Shown: piece by piece, positions 8,010 through 16,473 of the stretch
Layout of the letters: each line of letters begins with the position of its first letter
How positions within the stretch are numbered: position 1 is the stretch's first letter
From: a virus
IMG/VR virus record: IMGVR_UViG_3300010373_000040
Coordinates: 21,240 to 85,239 of that record
Length of the DNA: 64,000 bases
Direction: 5' to 3' (one strand)
The notes under the pieces: generated by a model
Database searches by the model: none
What the model was told of the DNA's origin: nothing
What the model saw: only the letters and a program-made list of their open reading frames with translations
Translations under genes and position numbers: made by a program

Positions 8010-8741
8010 TTATTTAGTTGTTGTAGGTTTTACTTCTGTGATTCCATAGTATTGTCTAATTGTACTATCTACCAGAGATAGGCTATTTGGTATTAAAAAC
8101 TCTTGGAACATTCCTAATGGAGTTTTTGACGAGGATTTATTCTTCTTAGTCTCAAACCTAAATAGGTTATCCCCATTTAAGCCGGATTCTATATTAGTGA
8201 ATAAAACAATAGGCATCAAGCTTTCAGGGAAGATCTTTTTCAATTTCTTACCTGTTGTAGCTAACACTTTTTCAGTAGTCCCATCCACATTATCTACAAG
8301 TTCCACATGACCAAATAGATAGGCAATTTGATCAGGTCTGAGCTTAGTATTACATAAGTCTACTAATTCAATAATATCAAGAGCCATGTCTTTCCATTGA
8401 TCATGAGTCATTTTCTTTCTATCATTAAACTCTTTGAAAGTCAAATAACTATTTAACGTATCAAAAGCAATAGATTTGAATTTAGGTGTTTTAGCTACAT
8501 GTTCTAAGCATTTAAGAGCTATATCATAGCTATCAGTAGACACATAATTACCTTTTTCTTTGCTCCATCTTCCACCAGGGAAAGGGAGTGTCTTTTTATC
8601 AAAATTAATGATAAAATGTGTTTCAGGGTCCATCCCCTTATAGCCCTCTGGAGTAAAATCAAAACCTCCATCAGGATTCACTATTGTACTTGTTGTTTTT
8701 CCATCTCCAGAACTTCCGAAGATTCCGCAAATTACGCCCAT
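8010..8741 (-). CDS. Sak4-like RecA-family ATPase (recombination)
   Basis: This 243-aa protein has an N-terminal Walker A (GIFGSSGDGKTTS, about 6-18) and a Walker B-like strand (SIAFDTLNSYLTF). This is the layout of phage RecA-type ATPases of the AAA_24/Sak4 group, which act as single-strand annealing recombinases together with SSB. It starts just upstream of the SSB gene, the typical Sak4-SSB pairing. It lacks the N-terminal and C-terminal domains of cellular RecA. Confidence 0.8.
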   Translation of the reverse strand: MGVICGIFGSSGDGKTTSTIVNPDGGFDFTPEGYKGMDPETHFIINFDKKTLPFPGGRWSKEKGNYVSTDSYDIALKCLEHVAKTPKFKSIAFDTLNSYLTFKEFNDRKKMTHDQWKDMALDIIELVDLCNTKLRPDQIAYLFGHVELVDNVDGTTEKVLATTGKKLKKIFPESLMPIVLFTNIESGLNGDNLFRFETKKNKSSSKTPLGMFQEFLIPNSLSLVDSTIRQYYGITEVKPTTTK

Positions 8742-8748
8742 TTTTACT

Positions 8749-9849
8749 TTATTTTAAGTTAGTTATTCTATTATACATATCGTCTGTCATTAAATCAGGT
8801 CTAGGAATTTCAAAGAATAGCGAGCTTTCTCCCAAATATCCATAACCTGCAGCTATGTTAGAAGCCCCCCATCTATTCTTCATTATCCCAATAATCCTAA
8901 CTCTATCCTTCAATCTCTCCACATCATACCCCATGAACTCCTTAATCCCATAGTTATGTGGTGCAAACCCATAAATTACATAATCAGAAGACTCATAGAG
9001 ATTACCTGTGCCTTTTAGATCAGAGGCTTGGGGAAGTAAGAGATCATAGTTCCTATTCTTTTCTGATTTACCATGCATGTTCCTTTCTGCATTGTCCAAG
9101 GACCTATTAAGCTGGGAGAGTACTGTAAAACTGGCTCCAAATCTATTTCTACCATATACAGCTTTCTCACAGAATAGGTCTATTTTAGCTTTACTAGTAG
9201 TGGCATCCTTTTCTTGCTTAATACAATCAGAGTGATCTAGCATAAAGTTTCTGACAGCTTTAGGGTTATTAGGGATATACTTTGATCTCTTAGCATTCTC
9301 TTTGGAGCATTCTAATCCATTTTCATCAAAATATATCAAATATCCTTCTCCCATCATTACTTCCTGAACTTTCTTTGAAATACCTGTAGGATTAGTAGGC
9401 TCTTCTATAAACTCTACCATATCGTCAAGTCTCTCAAAGTAGCCTCTGTATCCTGAGATAAGTTTATAGAGCTCATCATTGAGTCTATTTTTAGCATTTC
9501 TGGTAGCAATAATATCAGGAGGAACAACAAGTTTATGATCTTTAAATAACTTCAAAGATATAAGCTTTAACAAAACAGAAACTTTATCAATCTCCATTGT
9601 GTAAAATATGCATTTGTAGTCTATATCAGGTTCCTTCAACATGTGCTCATAGGGAGAGTAGATATAGGAGTACAAAGCCATACTCGTCTTCCCCACGCCA
9701 CTACCCATAGCAAGTGTGGTAAACTTCTTAGGTTGTATATTAGGAATAAAACTTGAGAGTTTAGTAAGACCAAAGTCTACTCCAGTGTTCAACCCTTCTC
9801 TACCTCTATCTATCTCTTCTAAAGCATCATCAAATGTACTTCTTCCCAT
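8749..9849 (-). CDS. dnaB-like: DnaB-like replicative helicase (SF4)
   Basis: This 366-aa protein is the motor part of a hexameric replicative helicase. Walker A is AMGSGVGKTS (47-56), followed by IFYTMEIDK (the E of motif H1a), a FMLDH Walker B-like strand, and FTVLSQLNR (motif H3) with GTGNLYESSDYVI. It lacks the N-terminal primase-binding domain of cellular DnaB. It is coupled to the 203-aa gene upstream (shared base at 9849) and next to the Sak4-like gene. Confidence 0.88.
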   Translation of the reverse strand: MGRSTFDDALEEIDRGREGLNTGVDFGLTKLSSFIPNIQPKKFTTLAMGSGVGKTSMALYSYIYSPYEHMLKEPDIDYKCIFYTMEIDKVSVLLKLISLKLFKDHKLVVPPDIIATRNAKNRLNDELYKLISGYRGYFERLDDMVEFIEEPTNPTGISKKVQEVMMGEGYLIYFDENGLECSKENAKRSKYIPNNPKAVRNFMLDHSDCIKQEKDATTSKAKIDLFCEKAVYGRNRFGASFTVLSQLNRSLDNAERNMHGKSEKNRNYDLLLPQASDLKGTGNLYESSDYVIYGFAPHNYGIKEFMGYDVERLKDRVRIIGIMKNRWGASNIAAGYGYLGESSLFFEIPRPDLMTDDMYNRITNLK

Positions 9850-10460
9850 TATATAACAGTTTTTGTTGTTTCAGACTTACTATTGCTGTCACCAATCAAA
9901 TCATCTAAACTACCCCACATCTCATCAAATATAAATGATCTGAGAGTAAAGTTTAATACTCCTAATTCTTTAGCTTTTCTAACTTTTGATACAATACTTT
10001 GATGAAGCTCTTTATTACTACCAATCTTTTTAGAATACATTAGTATTAAAGCATCTTTATCCCAATAGGTATCACCAATTTTCTCACCCTTCTTTAGAAT
10101 CACTGATCTACCATCAATTATAGTAGTATTAGGATAAGCATCCCAAAGCTCTTCTCCTGCTGTATTAGAATCAACATAGTAAGCTTCTTGAAACTCATCT
10201 GTAAGATAGATATTAGCAAAATTAAGATCATCAGGAGTCTTAATAAATCTACCATCAATAATACCTTTATCAATCATCTCCTGTACACCATCCTTACTAA
10301 ACTTACCTTTTCCTAATTGATCTAGTATAATCTTAATAAATTCTAAGTATTCTGGATGCTGCTCATTAGCCATAAAAGCACAGTGAGCAAGAAGAAGACC
10401 CTCAATACTATGAAGGTCATACTTCTTCATTATTTTTGTCAATTGTTTTACGTCTATCAT
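9849..10460 (-). CDS. Hypothetical protein next to the helicase; possible loader
   Basis: This 203-aa protein is mostly helical at its N-terminus (IDVKQLTKIMKKYDLHSIEGLLLAHCAF), as in winged-helix replication proteins. It ends SKSETTKTVI. It is translated immediately before the DnaB-like helicase with overlapping stop and start. Position and size would suit a helicase loader or initiator, but no diagnostic motif is visible. Treat the role as inference. Confidence 0.7.
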   Translation of the reverse strand: MIDVKQLTKIMKKYDLHSIEGLLLAHCAFMANEQHPEYLEFIKIILDQLGKGKFSKDGVQEMIDKGIIDGRFIKTPDDLNFANIYLTDEFQEAYYVDSNTAGEELWDAYPNTTIIDGRSVILKKGEKIGDTYWDKDALILMYSKKIGSNKELHQSIVSKVRKAKELGVLNFTLRSFIFDEMWGSLDDLIGDSNSKSETTKTVI

Positions 10461-10651
10461 TATTTCTTTTCCCTATCTTTTAAAACCTTTCTAGCCATTT
10501 CCTCTAATGGAGGATAATTATCAAAAGCTTCTATCAACAGAGACATCATACCCATAGAATAACATTTTAAATACATTTGAGTATCTTTAAACTCTTTGGG
10601 TTGTGCTATTAAAATATAGGACTCATAAGTACTATCTAATAGCTTTTTCAT
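10460..10651 (-). CDS. Small hypothetical protein
   Basis: This is a 63-aa helical protein (MKKLLDSTYESYILIAQPKE...). The frame is open further upstream to 10690, but the ATG at 10651 lies 4 nt after the helicase stop with GGAAGA just ahead, so I chose it. It is coupled to the 203-aa gene downstream. The function is unknown. Confidence 0.65.
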   Translation of the reverse strand: MKKLLDSTYESYILIAQPKEFKDTQMYLKCYSMGMMSLLIEAFDNYPPLEEMARKVLKDREKK

Positions 10652-10655
10652 CACA

Positions 10656-11975
10656 TCATCTTCCATCCAATCTTTTCTTAAAATTCTCAACTAATTCACT
10701 AATACTATTCACTTTAATAATTCCTTTTTTACCTTTCTGACATGACTTGAGCCAATGTTCGTCCTTACTATCCTTCAAGTAAACATTCACAATCAAAGCC
10801 AACTTATCCTCTCCTTCATGTCTAGTAGATCTCCATTCCCTTTGAGAGTTCTTCTCTGGTTTAGAATTTCTACCATATACTATAGAAGCGTTACATCCTG
10901 AGATGTCCAAACCTAAGTCAGCAGCTCTCACAGTATTAAGTCTAGTAAAATCTCCAGCATTAAACATCTTGATGTAAAGCTCTCTAACTTTCTTAGCTCC
11001 TAGTTTAGTAGCAGAACCTTTCTTACCAACTTTAAACCCATATTTCTCCAATAACTCATTAGGAAGTTCCTGACCTTTTATCTGACTGTGGTAAGTCTTA
11101 CTATTAGGAAGAAGTTCTGTAAGCTTCTCAGCAGCATCTATTGAAGCTCCAAAGGTAATAGCTTTCCTATCTGGTAGAGCCTTTAGAATCTCTGCTACAG
11201 TCTTGATCTTACCTAGATGATTCTGGATAAACTTAACTCTCTTTTGAGTAGCATCTTGCCAGATATTAGCTTTCCTTGAATATTCCTTAGCTAGAATCTC
11301 ATAAGAAGGTCCTTGAATCCCGTTAGCTTTGACATAGTTTAAAGCTCCTCCATAGGTTAGGCATTCCATAGCAGTATGAAAGTCTTGTCCAAATGTGGCA
11401 AATGTCTCATCTACTACTATGTTATTCTTATCATAGTATTCTCTCTCTGGGAGGGTTAGTTCTAATCCTAGATTGTATTCTATACTATCAGATACCCACC
11501 CCTTCTCTAAAGCTTCCTGCTTAGTTAAAGTATAAGCACAAGGTAGGAATGATCCTATGATTCTTTTATTATCGCTAGACCATGTACCACTGAGTGCAAC
11601 TAAATAGGCTCCATTAGCTAATTCAAATATCCTTGAGAATACACGTCCTATGCAGAACAATGCTGCCTCATCAATGATAGTTATCTCAGTATTGAGAGGT
11701 TCATTCTTTATAGTAACACCATTAATAACTAGAACTTGGTAGTTAGTCACATTCCATTTAGGAAGTTCTAGCTCCCATTGTTCTTTCAAATTATCTGTAG
11801 GAACTATTACAGACACTCTATAAGCAGGTCTAAGGGCTTGAACTCTTAGAATGAATAGTATAGCCATTCTGGTCTTGCCAGCCGCACCTACGACATCTAA
11901 ATAGCATCTACCCTTATGTTTAATAATGGATTCAACCACCTCCTCCTGCATTATGTCTTTTGAAGATTTAATCAT
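10656..11975 (-). CDS. SF2 DNA helicase (UvsW/RecG-like)
   Basis: This 439-aa helicase has motif I VVGAAGKTR (28-36), motif Ia-like VIVPTDNLKEQW, motif II IDEAA (D102-E103), motif III LSGT (128-131) and a C-terminal motif V TVRAADLGLDI. Motif VI is QREWRSTR (378-385) rather than the usual QxxGRxxR, so the second Gly-Arg is altered. Such enzymes unwind branched DNA during recombination-dependent replication. It is the first gene of the replication block, directly downstream of the CpG-rich island. Confidence 0.85.
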   Translation of the reverse strand: MIKSSKDIMQEEVVESIIKHKGRCYLDVVGAAGKTRMAILFILRVQALRPAYRVSVIVPTDNLKEQWELELPKWNVTNYQVLVINGVTIKNEPLNTEITIIDEAALFCIGRVFSRIFELANGAYLVALSGTWSSDNKRIIGSFLPCAYTLTKQEALEKGWVSDSIEYNLGLELTLPEREYYDKNNIVVDETFATFGQDFHTAMECLTYGGALNYVKANGIQGPSYEILAKEYSRKANIWQDATQKRVKFIQNHLGKIKTVAEILKALPDRKAITFGASIDAAEKLTELLPNSKTYHSQIKGQELPNELLEKYGFKVGKKGSATKLGAKKVRELYIKMFNAGDFTRLNTVRAADLGLDISGCNASIVYGRNSKPEKNSQREWRSTRHEGEDKLALIVNVYLKDSKDEHWLKSCQKGKKGIIKVNSISELVENFKKRLDGR

Positions 11976-11977
11976 AA

Positions 11978-12556
11978 TTATTCCTTAATACTAACATTAA
12001 TTTGATGTGGAGCAGTTCTATTCCCTCCAAAATAAGGATAAAGCATGTAATGAACAGCCCTCTGTTCCGAACAACCCCTATATTTTAATACTTTTAGATT
12101 GCCGTTGTAATTAAAATTATATGAATCACCTACAATGTAAATGCTGTAACTCCCTTCCTGTCCTAGTTCAGCGTAACCCATTGAAATTACTTTATCGTTA
12201 GGACTGACGATCTGTCCAGCCTTATGAATGTAAGCCAATATTTCTATTTTGTTCATTGAAGCTACCCAACGCCAACCGAATCTTGCAGAGTTGGTTTCAT
12301 GGTCACAGTTACAGTCTGAGAAGCCGTATAGCTTATTAATGTCGTTCTGGTCTTTAGATTGTAAGTCATAAATACAAGTCTCGTCAAAACGGGCTTTAAA
12401 GTCCAAATGATCAGTGGTAAGAGTTGCTATGTGTAAACCTTCTGATTCGTGATTACCTTCTTTAATATGGTAGATTTTCCACTCGTGAATGCCTAACAGT
12501 CTTTGAAGATCGGATTTGCAGGATGAAAGCACTAACAATAATAACACATATCTCAT
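11978..12556 (-). CDS. Predicted phage-encoded lipoprotein
   Basis: This 192-aa protein starts MRYVLLLLVLSSCKS. A basic start, a hydrophobic core and a lipobox LSSC with Cys13 predict lipidation and export. The ATG at 12556 overlaps the upstream stop as ATGA, which favours it over the earlier ATG at 12574. The mature part is polar with several Cys. Phage lipoproteins often block superinfection at the cell envelope, which is only a possibility here. It lies at the edge of the CpG-rich island, so it is probably a recent acquisition. Confidence 0.78.
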   Translation of the reverse strand: MRYVLLLLVLSSCKSDLQRLLGIHEWKIYHIKEGNHESEGLHIATLTTDHLDFKARFDETCIYDLQSKDQNDINKLYGFSDCNCDHETNSARFGWRWVASMNKIEILAYIHKAGQIVSPNDKVISMGYAELGQEGSYSIYIVGDSYNFNYNGNLKVLKYRGCSEQRAVHYMLYPYFGGNRTAPHQINVSIKE

Positions 12557-12885
12557 AATGCAAGTGATAACCAAATTAGACCAGTAAATATAACTCCAAT
12601 ACCAAAAGGCATACCAAGTAATTGTCTATTCTCACGTTCTAAAATCCCTGTAGCAGAGTAAACGCTTTTGAAATGTTTCTTGCCTATTTTGTGTGTTACA
12701 ACGTAGTAAGACTCATTGCCTGTTTGATCTATGTGCTTGGTCACTGATTTTATTTCATGCCCGTATAAGCTCTCTGAAATGCATACAGGGGCATCGTCTA
12801 TCTCAATGGTTTGCTTTTTGAAGTCAGAAGCGTTTGCTAATGAGTAAGTGAATATTAATGCGAGGGTGAATATTATTTTTTTCAT
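12553..12885 (-). CDS. Exported protein with signal peptide and C-terminal membrane segment
   Basis: This 110-aa protein starts MKKIIFTLALIFTYSLANAS, a typical cleavable signal peptide (cut probably after ANA). A hydrophobic C-terminal helix (FGIGVIFTGLIWLSLAL) would anchor it in the membrane, leaving about 65 residues in the periplasm. It is coupled by ATGA to the lipoprotein, suggesting that the two act together at the envelope. It lies in the CpG-rich island. Confidence 0.75.
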   Translation of the reverse strand: MKKIIFTLALIFTYSLANASDFKKQTIEIDDAPVCISESLYGHEIKSVTKHIDQTGNESYYVVTHKIGKKHFKSVYSATGILERENRQLLGMPFGIGVIFTGLIWLSLAL

Positions 12886-12896
12886 GTTAGTTTTGT

Positions 12897-13106
12897 TTAC
12901 TCTGTGTCTTTAACTTCTTCTAAGAGGTCGTGTTTGGTTGTTTCATTAGATAACCGATACCTGTATTTACCATCTGAATTATAACCTAATCTTTCACCAA
13001 TAGGATTGATTCCTGAATATAAATCGCCAACACGGCTTTCTATAGTGACTCGCTTAAGCCATCCATTGAAATAAACTTTTCCGACTTCTATTTTGAGTTG
13101 TGCCAT
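12897..13106 (-). CDS. Small prophage-type hypothetical protein
   Basis: This 69-aa protein (MAQLKIEVGKVYFNGWLKRV...) is beta-rich, of a type seen in Bacteroidota prophages. It has no metal or membrane features. It lies in the CpG-rich island with short intergenic gaps on either side. Confidence 0.7.
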   Translation of the reverse strand: MAQLKIEVGKVYFNGWLKRVTIESRVGDLYSGINPIGERLGYNSDGKYRYRLSNETTKHDLLEEVKDTE

Positions 13107-13109
13107 AAG

Positions 13110-13520
13110 CTATTTAGTGGTTAATGATGGTTGAGGTAAGGGCATCCAGTGGGTATGAGATAGCTTAAAATTACCTTCTGATTGAAATAATCCCATAGCC
13201 CATGATTCATTAGACCAGTAGTCAATACAATACGTCCCGCTTTGACCGATGCATAATACTCGTTCGTGTACTTTTGGCATGCCATCTTCCACGCTTATCC
13301 ACTTCGGAATCTCCTCTTGCATAAACTTCATTTCTTGCTCGTGAAATAGTTGTAGGGCTTTAAATTCCAATTGAAGTAATTCATAACCAAAGTCTCTATC
13401 ACCTGTCCAAGCCTGTACAACCTGTTCATAAAATTCATAATCAGTTTCAGTGTTGGTTATATGATCCTGCCACTGCTCACGCGTCAATCGCTCACTGGGG
13501 TTTTGTGGTTCTTTTTTCAT
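13110..13520 (-). CDS. DUF551-domain protein
   Basis: This 136-aa protein has a helical N-terminal half and a C-terminal DUF551 domain. The domain is recognised by WISVEDGMPKVHERVLC, then a GTYCIDYW strand and the closing HTHWMPLPQP. DUF551 proteins are common in phages and prophages and have no settled function. The CpG content is high, like its neighbours, supporting a prophage or host origin for the block. Confidence 0.85.
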   Translation of the reverse strand: MKKEPQNPSERLTREQWQDHITNTETDYEFYEQVVQAWTGDRDFGYELLQLEFKALQLFHEQEMKFMQEEIPKWISVEDGMPKVHERVLCIGQSGTYCIDYWSNESWAMGLFQSEGNFKLSHTHWMPLPQPSLTTK

Positions 13521-13522
13521 GG

Positions 13523-13711
13523 TTATACGTTTTTCAAATTAAAATAATTGCCTTTGTGAGACTGCTTACTTTCTATTTCTTCCACTGTTGCTAATCTCCA
13601 TTTCTGGCTAACTATAGGCCTTTCCGATGAATAAGACATCATCCTGCCTTTAGGAATATCAATCCCCTCATAAGAATAGGATTGAACACAAATAACCCAA
13701 TAACTTTTCAT
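13523..13711 (-). CDS. Small hypothetical protein
   Basis: This is a 62-aa protein (MKSYWVICVQSYSYEGIDIP...) ending in a polar tail. It starts after an A-rich leader (AATAAGAAGTAAGATG) and ends 2 nt before the DUF551 gene. It is inside the CpG-rich island. I recognise no family. Confidence 0.65.
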   Translation of the reverse strand: MKSYWVICVQSYSYEGIDIPKGRMMSYSSERPIVSQKWRLATVEEIESKQSHKGNYFNLKNV

Positions 13712-13736
13712 CTTACTTCTTATTTAGTTCCTGTGA

Positions 13737-14147
13737 TTACTTTTTAACTCGTTTATAAGTACCATTGCCTTGATCTATCCACTCACTTAACATATTGATC
13801 TCAAGTTTTGCTTTGAATGCCTTAGCGATGTCATGAGGTGTTAAGCCGTTCCAAGGGACAAGTACACCGATAGAGCGGAGGTAGTCGATCATTTCATAAG
13901 TCATACTTATAAAATCTTGACTTATTCCATCGTGACAATGAAATACCTCGTCTAACATAGCATTGAAATGGCTTTCTTCTTCATCCGTGAGGCTTTCGAT
14001 TGACCGGAGAGATAGGTGATCAGTTCTCCAAATTGTTTCTTGTCCGATCTCCAATAAACCGCATGGGTAATTCATACAAGCTATCGATTGCCCCCAATAA
14101 TTGGCGAAAAACTTCGCTTTATTCTCTGGTGTGTTTTCTGGTTTCAT
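13737..14147 (-). CDS. Bacteroidota phage/prophage hypothetical protein
   Basis: This 136-aa protein begins MKPENTPENKAKFFANYWGQ and contains the block IDYLRSIGVLVPWNGLTP, which I have seen in hypothetical proteins of Bacteroidota prophages. No catalytic motif is visible. It is coupled to the 96-aa gene by ATGA and is CpG-rich. Confidence 0.75.
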   Translation of the reverse strand: MKPENTPENKAKFFANYWGQSIACMNYPCGLLEIGQETIWRTDHLSLRSIESLTDEEESHFNAMLDEVFHCHDGISQDFISMTYEMIDYLRSIGVLVPWNGLTPHDIAKAFKAKLEINMLSEWIDQGNGTYKRVKK

Positions 14148-14434
14148 AGTTTATTTTTTAAATAAGTATACATTTCAGAAGCTATCGTTCCTATCTCTTT
14201 AAGATCTTCACGAGTTTTCAAATTAGGATTATGAATCATCGATATAATTCCTACCACATTTTGAACCAACTCTTCATCATCATGAATAGGAAACACACAC
14301 TTATCTATCATCTTCTGATTACGGGCAGCGTGATAAGCTTCTGCTGTCTCAAAAGGGAAATTAAAGTAGTCCTCTTTTTCGCAAATACGATTCCATGTCT
14401 CTTCGGGTGTCTCTTCTCTGTTTGTATCTGGCAT
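14144..14434 (-). CDS. Hypothetical protein
   Basis: This is a 96-aa acidic, helical protein (MPDTNREETPEETWNRICEK...). It is the last gene wholly inside the CpG-rich island. The start follows a short A-rich leader. The function is unknown. Confidence 0.65.
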   Translation of the reverse strand: MPDTNREETPEETWNRICEKEDYFNFPFETAEAYHAARNQKMIDKCVFPIHDDEELVQNVVGIISMIHNPNLKTREDLKEIGTIASEMYTYLKNKL

Positions 14435-14443
14435 AATGGTTAA

Positions 14444-14740
14444 TTAATATGATTTATGTGCATCCCAACTTTGATCATCATCGAAGTCGCCGCTTTCTTC
14501 ACGATATTGTTGCCATCTTTCAGTGAAAGCTTTACTTGCAGGTGAAATCCTGGTTGTATTATTTTTCTTCTTTGGATCTACAGTATTCCAATAGGCATCT
14601 TTACAAATAGTTCCTGATTTTGTCTTGCAAAAAGCTTGCTGATAACTACTTTTTATAAAATGACTATTACATGAGGGGCAGATAAGAGTAGCACCAACTT
14701 TAGAAATTTTATTTAAAGTATACCTATTTTTGATCTTCAT
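14444..14740 (-). CDS. Zinc-ribbon protein
   Basis: This 98-aa protein has CPSC (22-25) and then CKTKSGTIC and a C-terminal acidic tail (SGDFDDDQSWDAH). The Cys spacing suggests a zinc ribbon or HNH-like zinc module without a visible catalytic His. CpG sites occur only in its 3' end, so the island boundary falls within or beside this gene. Confidence 0.7.
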   Translation of the reverse strand: MKIKNRYTLNKISKVGATLICPSCNSHFIKSSYQQAFCKTKSGTICKDAYWNTVDPKKKNNTTRISPASKAFTERWQQYREESGDFDDDQSWDAHKSY

Positions 14741-14768
14741 ACTTCTCTTGTTTATTCCCTATGGGAGG

Positions 14769-14963
14769 TTAATCTTTATAAACTTCTTTAAAATCACTAC
14801 TCTTCAATCTTCTAATCTTATCCTTAGCATACTCCAGAGAAGCTACTGAATACAAATCAACATCTTTATAATCAAACATCCACCAAAGCCTATATTGAAC
14901 CTTATATGCTTCTTCATTATTCTGCTTTAGAACTCTATATCTAACTCTAAATAGATTTCTCAT
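14769..14963 (-). CDS. Small hypothetical protein
   Basis: This is a 64-aa basic, Tyr- and Trp-rich protein (MRNLFRVRYRVLKQNNEEAY...). Its ATG overlaps the upstream stop by 4 nt (ATGA). The function is unknown. Confidence 0.65.
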   Translation of the reverse strand: MRNLFRVRYRVLKQNNEEAYKVQYRLWWMFDYKDVDLYSVASLEYAKDKIRRLKSSDFKEVYKD

Positions 14964-15328
14964 ATCACTTCACAATAGTACAAATATCCACTACCTGAGC
15001 CATCAGTGATAATTATAATCACTTCACTATTCTTATCAAATAGAACAGTAGCATAGTACTTCCTTCTATGATCATAGTAAACAAATGTTAAATAACTATC
15101 CCCTTTTACTTCTTCATAAGCTTTCTCTTTTATATCAAAAGCTTTATCATGATTAGAGAACTTCAAGAAAGCTCCATCTATAGAAATCTGTTGACCATTC
15201 CCCTCAATCTTACCTCCTACATCTTTAAGGTCTACCTGCTTAATCTTAGATATAACCCTAAAATGTATTGATTCTGCCTGTCCTACTACTGATAGCAAGA
15301 CCAAACAAAGTGTTATAATGTGTTTCAT
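14960..15328 (-). CDS. Exported (periplasmic) hypothetical protein
   Basis: This 122-aa protein begins MKHIITLCLVLLSVVGQAES, a clear Sec signal peptide with a likely cut after GQA. There is no lipobox Cys, so the mature 100 residues should be free in the periplasm. The mature part is beta-rich. It is translationally coupled to the 64-aa gene. An envelope role is plausible but unproven. Confidence 0.75.
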   Translation of the reverse strand: MKHIITLCLVLLSVVGQAESIHFRVISKIKQVDLKDVGGKIEGNGQQISIDGAFLKFSNHDKAFDIKEKAYEEVKGDSYLTFVYYDHRRKYYATVLFDKNSEVIIIITDGSGSGYLYYCEVI

Positions 15329-15330
15329 TA

Positions 15331-15594
15331 TTATTCTAGTATGTTTTTAGGAACTAAGTTCTGTTCTTCTTCATCAAATTCTTTCAAATATACTTCTTTT
15401 AGAGAGCTATAATGATTCATTAAAGCTTCTGTAACATCCCAAGACTCATAAGACTTCTCCAGTAATGCTATAAAATATGCAACATCATCATGGTCTATAA
15501 TATCCTGTATTCTAAATACCAATTCTTCAATTGTTAACTCCTCTCTTGTAGCAAGAGATACAGTTTTCATGTATTTTTTATTTGTTTTTTTCAT
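15331..15594 (-). CDS. Small acidic hypothetical protein
   Basis: This is an 87-aa acidic helical protein (MKKTNKKYMKTVSLATREEL...). It starts 3 nt after the stop of the next upstream gene and ends 2 nt before the exported-protein gene. It has no recognised domain. Confidence 0.65.
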   Translation of the reverse strand: MKKTNKKYMKTVSLATREELTIEELVFRIQDIIDHDDVAYFIALLEKSYESWDVTEALMNHYSSLKEVYLKEFDEEEQNLVPKNILE

Positions 15595-15597
15595 AAC

Positions 15598-15912
15598 CTA
15601 CCCAATAAAACCTTCCATATCTTTAGCAATCATTTGTTCATGCCTTTTATTCATGTAGCTAACCATAGCTTTTTGTTGAATCTCAATCAATGTAGACTGG
15701 TACAAGAACCTAATCTCTGAGAGATTCTTATAATGTTCTCCATTAAACTCTTTTAGCAAATACAAATAAGCTGAATCATTCTCTTCCTCTGGATAATCTT
15801 GATCCAGTACTCTCTTAATCATGTTGCTGAAAGCTACCCTAGGGCAACTACTGTACCCAGGGTAGAACTCTTCTATAAACTCTTGTGATAATGCTTCTTC
15901 ATTTGATTCCAT
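15598..15912 (-). CDS. Hypothetical protein
   Basis: This is a 104-aa protein (MESNEEALSQEFIEEFYPGY...). The frame is open upstream to 15942, but the ATG at 15912 is preceded by AAGGA at a good distance and shortens the overlap with the membrane-protein gene, so I chose it. The protein is helical and acidic at the N-terminus. The function is unknown. Confidence 0.62.
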   Translation of the reverse strand: MESNEEALSQEFIEEFYPGYSSCPRVAFSNMIKRVLDQDYPEEENDSAYLYLLKEFNGEHYKNLSEIRFLYQSTLIEIQQKAMVSYMNKRHEQMIAKDMEGFIG

Positions 15913-16102
15913 CTTGTCCTTGTTTATAGCTCCAATACCCACTGTAAGCAGTATAGAGAGCTGATAAGAACGCCACTAAGAAACCACTAAAAGGATCTTT
16001 ACCTGTATGCAATGCTGTAGTAAGCCATCCTAATCCAGCAGCAATACCAATTAATCCTATTAACCAACTTGTGTTGATAATCTTTACAATTTTCTCTTTC
16101 AT
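15899..16102 (-). CDS. Small membrane protein (two helices)
   Basis: This 67-aa protein has two hydrophobic segments, SWLIGLIGIAAGLGWLTTAL and FSGFLVAFLSALYTAYSGYW, with short charged ends. It resembles holin-sized proteins only in size and hydrophobicity. Its location among early genes, far from any lysis enzyme, argues against calling it a holin. Confidence 0.68.
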   Translation of the reverse strand: MKEKIVKIINTSWLIGLIGIAAGLGWLTTALHTGKDPFSGFLVAFLSALYTAYSGYWSYKQGQDGIK

Positions 16103-16114
16103 ATTTCTATACTT

Positions 16115-16471
16115 TTATTCTCCGTGCAATAAACAATCTGTGTTTCTAATACTATAACCAGTCCCATAAGAATCTTCATTATCCATTTTAGGACAACTAC
16201 ATTTTGGTAATAGCCAGAATTTATGAAAACTAGAATCTTTTTCAAACTTCCAAAGTTCTTGTAAACAATATTCTACGTTAGTTATATTGAGAGCTATCTT
16301 TTTAAGTTTAACTGGATCATTAGTTTTTCTTATCATATCTATATGAGCTTCCTTCAATATATGATAAGCTTTAATAGCTTCTACATTTGGGGTGTCAAGT
16401 CTCTTTAGTTTTATAAGATTGGAGTTTAGGACACTTATCACATCTCCATTATATATAACATTTAAATCCAT
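16115..16471 (-). CDS. Hypothetical protein with C-terminal Cys/His residues
   Basis: This 118-aa helical protein ends with LLPKCSCPKMDNEDSY and a final CLLHGE, possibly a small metal site. A longer form starting at 16486 would overlap the upstream gene by 13 nt. The ATG at 16471 leaves a 2-nt gap and is preferred. The function is unknown. Confidence 0.62.
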   Translation of the reverse strand: MDLNVIYNGDVISVLNSNLIKLKRLDTPNVEAIKAYHILKEAHIDMIRKTNDPVKLKKIALNITNVEYCLQELWKFEKDSSFHKFWLLPKCSCPKMDNEDSYGTGYSIRNTDCLLHGE

Positions 16472-16473
16472 AA

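Noticed and set aside
15899-16102. Holin
   Set aside because: It has the size and two helices, but no lysis enzyme nearby and lies among early genes.
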